Assembly (NCBI GenBank): GCA_024743015.1
Contig: JANSXJ010000172.1
Coordinates: forward strand, 1-7,601
Source of the DNA: Hyphomonas sp.
GTDB taxonomy: Bacteria; Pseudomonadota; Alphaproteobacteria; Caulobacterales; Hyphomonadaceae
Reading direction: 5' to 3'
DNA length: 7,601 nucleotides
Below are positions 6,251-7,601 of this stretch, in pieces (position 1 is the stretch's first letter; each line of letters starts with the position of its first letter). The translations under genes were made by a program, and so were the position numbers. The notes under the pieces are model-generated. The model made no database searches and had not been told where the DNA came from. It was given only the letters and a program-made list of their open reading frames with translations.

Positions 6251-7321
6251 ATGTCCATCCTCTCAAAACTCACTGCAAACGTTGCAGCCATCGCCCTGGC
6301 GACAGCAACGCTCGCTCCGGTTGCCTACGCTGATCGCGGTCAGAGATCAGAACGCAACGTGCGGTCTGAACAGCAGCCGCAGCGTGTCGTCAGCCGCGCC
6401 GAGCGCCAGGAAAGAAGCCGCGCCCGCGGCGAACGAAACCGCTCCGAACGTCGGGCCGAGCGTCGAGATCGACGCAGCGAAGTGAATCCCAATCGCGGAC
6501 AAATCCGAGGCGAGCGAAGTATGACCCGCCGGGATACAGGCGAATTGCGCGGCGGAGAAAGACGTCAGGAACGTCGCCAGGCGCGCCGAGACGACCGCCA
6601 AATGGAGCGTCGTCAGGAAAATCGGCAGGAGCGCCGGGCTGACCGTCGTGATTATCGCCGTTTCGAGCAGCGACAGGACAGACGTGCTGAACGACGCGAC
6701 GATCGCCGCTTCGAACAACGTCAGGAACGGCGCGCTGAGCGTCGCCAAGATCGCCGAATTGAGCAGCGTCAGGATCGACGTGCAGAGCGTCGGGCTGATC
6801 GCCGCGCCGAGAATCGCCGGGAAAACCGCCGGATTCGAAACAACTCATATGATCGCGGTTACAATCAGGCGCGGCGCGATCATCGCCATTATCGCAATCA
6901 TCGCAACTACCGCCACGATCGTCACTATCGGAACGATCGTCACTGGCGACATCACCGGAACTTCAACCGCCACTATAGCTATCGCAATGGCTATCACTAT
7001 CGTCGGCATCACCGCCGCCACAATTTCCGGCACTATTCGCCGCGCGCGTTCTACTATGGTGGTCACCGACCATTCTATTACTACTCGCGGCCTACTTTCA
7101 GCTTCGTGTACAATTCCCACTACGTACCGAGATACCGGATTGGCGGCCATTACGGTTACCACACCAATACGATCATCATCGGGGACTACGATTATTGGGG
7201 CCTGTATGAACCGCCTTATGGCTATCACTGGGTCCATGATTATGACAGCGGCGACGCCATCCTCGCCTCGATTGCGACCGGCGCCATCATTGGCCTCGTC
7301 ATAGGCGCCCTGGCTGATTAA
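6251..7321 (+). CDS. Exported Arg/His-rich protein with RcnB-like C-terminus
   Basis: Encodes 356 residues with a signal peptide cleaved after AYA (27). Residues 28-195 are extraordinarily rich in Arg with Glu, Gln and Asp, in RRxER/QDRR-type periodicity, and probably form a long charged helix. Residues 200-265 switch to His, Tyr, Arg and Asn (HYRNHRNYRHDRHYRNDRHW), a possible Ni/Co/Cu-binding or polyanion-binding region. After an aromatic segment (266-320), PPYGYHWVHDYDSGDAILASIATGAIIG (321-348, in pieces PPYGYHWVHDYDSG and DAILASIATGAIIG) matches the C-terminal signature of the RcnB family of periplasmic nickel/cobalt homeostasis proteins. RcnB of E. coli is only about 110 residues, so the long N-terminal part is an addition. 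AAAGGAGG (6238-6245) strongly supports the start. A terminator follows. Function as metal homeostasis is family-based; a structural or surface-binding role is also plausible. Confidence 0.85.
   Translation: MSILSKLTANVAAIALATATLAPVAYADRGQRSERNVRSEQQPQRVVSRAERQERSRARGERNRSERRAERRDRRSEVNPNRGQIRGERSMTRRDTGELRGGERRQERRQARRDDRQMERRQENRQERRADRRDYRRFEQRQDRRAERRDDRRFEQRQERRAERRQDRRIEQRQDRRAERRADRRAENRRENRRIRNNSYDRGYNQARRDHRHYRNHRNYRHDRHYRNDRHWRHHRNFNRHYSYRNGYHYRRHHRRHNFRHYSPRAFYYGGHRPFYYYSRPTFSFVYNSHYVPRYRIGGHYGYHTNTIIIGDYDYWGLYEPPYGYHWVHDYDSGDAILASIATGAIIGLVIGALAD
6656..6799 (+). repeat. Three tandem 48-bp (16-residue) repeats in the RcnB-like gene
   Basis: Residues 136-151, 152-167 and 168-183 are near-identical units of the form RR(F/I)EQRQ(D/E)RRAERR(D/Q/A)D. 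At DNA level the copies have diverged at third positions, showing selection on the protein pattern. The flanking sequence (RRAENRRENRR) continues it in shorter degenerate form. Copy number may vary between strains. Confidence 0.85.
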
Positions 7322-7360
7322 GCCCTCCTTGATTGCGGTCGTCCGCAGTGTCAAAAGAAG

Positions 7361-7393
7361 CCGCCCGCAGATCTGTCATCTGCGGGCGGTTTT
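7361..7393 (+). terminator. Rho-independent terminator of the RcnB-like gene
   Basis: A perfect 12-bp inverted repeat, CCGCCCGCAGAT (7361-7372) and ATCTGCGGGCGG (7378-7389), encloses a 5-nt loop and is followed by TTTT (7390-7393). It begins 40 nt after the stop of the RcnB-like gene and separates it from the leader of the last gene. The other strand has an AAAA run at 7354-7357, but a purine-rich gap makes termination in that direction weaker. Confidence 0.93.
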
Positions 7394-7423
7394 CGATCAC
7401 ATCATTAAATTATCTCGTGATCG
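7394..7423. promoter_or_regulatory. Inverted repeat in the leader of the last gene, possible operator
   Basis: CGATCAC (7394-7400) is repeated as its exact complement GTGATCG (7417-7423) around a 16-nt AT-rich centre. The half-site centres are 23 bp apart, close to two helical turns, which fits a dimeric regulator. It begins directly at the end of the preceding terminator. No convincing -35/-10 pair was found between it and the start at 7529. Confidence 0.25.
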
Positions 7424-7512
7424 CCTCTTATTCACCTTTCATTAGGCACGAGTCATGCTTAATTCGAAGTGTCCGGAATCAAATTCAGTCCGGGCATAGT
7501 CGTTCAACAGCT

Positions 7513-7528
7513 GAAAGGAGGTGATCCA
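7513..7528 (+). promoter_or_regulatory. Extended Shine-Dalgarno sequence fully complementary to the 16S rRNA 3' end
   Basis: The 16 bases GAAAGGAGGTGATCCA equal the reverse complement of the alphaproteobacterial 16S rRNA 3' tail (known to end TGGATCACCTCCTTTC, from memory of the family). They abut ATG 7529. The AGGAGG core (7516-7521) is 7 nt from the start, which is optimal spacing. Typical genes pair over 4-8 nt, so this is an unusually long match and decides the start of the following gene. Confidence 0.85.
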
Positions 7529-7601
7529 ATGTCGAGTGAGAAACCAGGAACGGTGATTGGATCCGTTTGTGTTAAGGGTTTCATGGAGCAGCCTCCGCGA
7601 T
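7529..7601 (+). CDS. Unidentified gene with extended Shine-Dalgarno site, N-terminus only (3' end outside window)
   Basis: Only the first 24 codons are visible; the protein begins MSSEKPGTVIGSVCVKGF and continues MEQPPR before the window ends. There is no signal peptide or membrane segment in this part, and a single Cys at residue 14. It is not recognisable as bS21, which normally starts with a short (V/I)xVRDNN motif, although long pairing with the anti-Shine-Dalgarno has been described for bS21 genes in other bacteria. The gene is preceded by a leader of about 135 nt after a strong terminator, so it has its own promoter. High or ribosome-state-sensitive translation is expected from the binding site; the product itself cannot be named. 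Confidence 0.6.
   Translation, partial: MSSEKPGTVIGSVCVKGFMEQPPR

Noticed and set aside
6845..7354. Long minus-strand open frame rich in Ile, Val and Ala, resembling membrane protein
   Set aside because: It is the complement of the His/Tyr/Arg codons of the RcnB-like gene; the apparent hydrophobicity is a composition artefact.
7511..7531. Antisense 3' end of a 16S rRNA gene on the minus strand
   Set aside because: The match stops at base 7528; the following bases (ATGTCGAGTG) do not continue the conserved 16S sequence, which would read GCCGCAGG. It is a ribosome-binding site before an open frame.
1..7601. Mobile elements, integrases, tRNA genes, attachment-site repeats or CRISPR arrays
   Set aside because: No such coding signatures, cloverleaf structures or regularly spaced repeats were seen anywhere in the window.

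Overview
The window looks like a chromosomal segment of an alphaproteobacterium, most likely near the Hyphomonadaceae/Maricaulales. This is an inference from moderately high G+C, a TadG-type pilus-associated protein, a PccB close to the alphaproteobacterial type, an Arg-rich RcnB-like protein, a secreted YbjN-like protein with 'SGxYANDxxCDD' repeats, and a ribosome-binding site matching the alphaproteobacterial 16S 3' end. No transposase, integrase, tRNA, rRNA or CRISPR array is visible.

Layout, left to right. (1) 2-948: the C-terminal half of a von Willebrand A-domain, TadG-like protein, followed 14 nt later by a small single-pass membrane protein. (2) 949-1960: a two-gene unit with its own promoter-like region: a DUF2188-type small protein and an unrecognised 205-residue protein, in sequence of lower G+C than pccB. 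(3) 1967-3499, minus strand: pccB, the carboxyltransferase subunit of propionyl-CoA carboxylase, meeting the pair tail-to-tail with 6 nt between stops. (4) 3509-5693: three genes for exported proteins: a small Cys-rich protein behind a very AT-rich leader (+), a basic Tyr/Arg/His-rich protein with a terminator (-), and a YbjN-like protein with two C-terminal repeats (+). (5) 5700-6134, minus strand: arfB, a ribosome-rescue hydrolase. (6) 6251-7321: an exported Arg/His-rich protein with an RcnB-like C-terminus and a strong terminator. (7) 7394-7601: a leader and the first 24 codons of a small gene whose ribosome-binding site is a 16-nt match to the complement of the 16S rRNA 3' end.

How the genes fit together: there is no single operon. 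pccB (propionyl-CoA metabolism) and arfB (rescue of stalled ribosomes) are housekeeping genes. Most of the others encode envelope proteins with signal peptides or membrane anchors and no recognised pathway. The most unusual parts are the DUF2188/unknown pair, which lies just downstream of pccB, and the truncated gene with the near-maximal Shine-Dalgarno match at the right edge.
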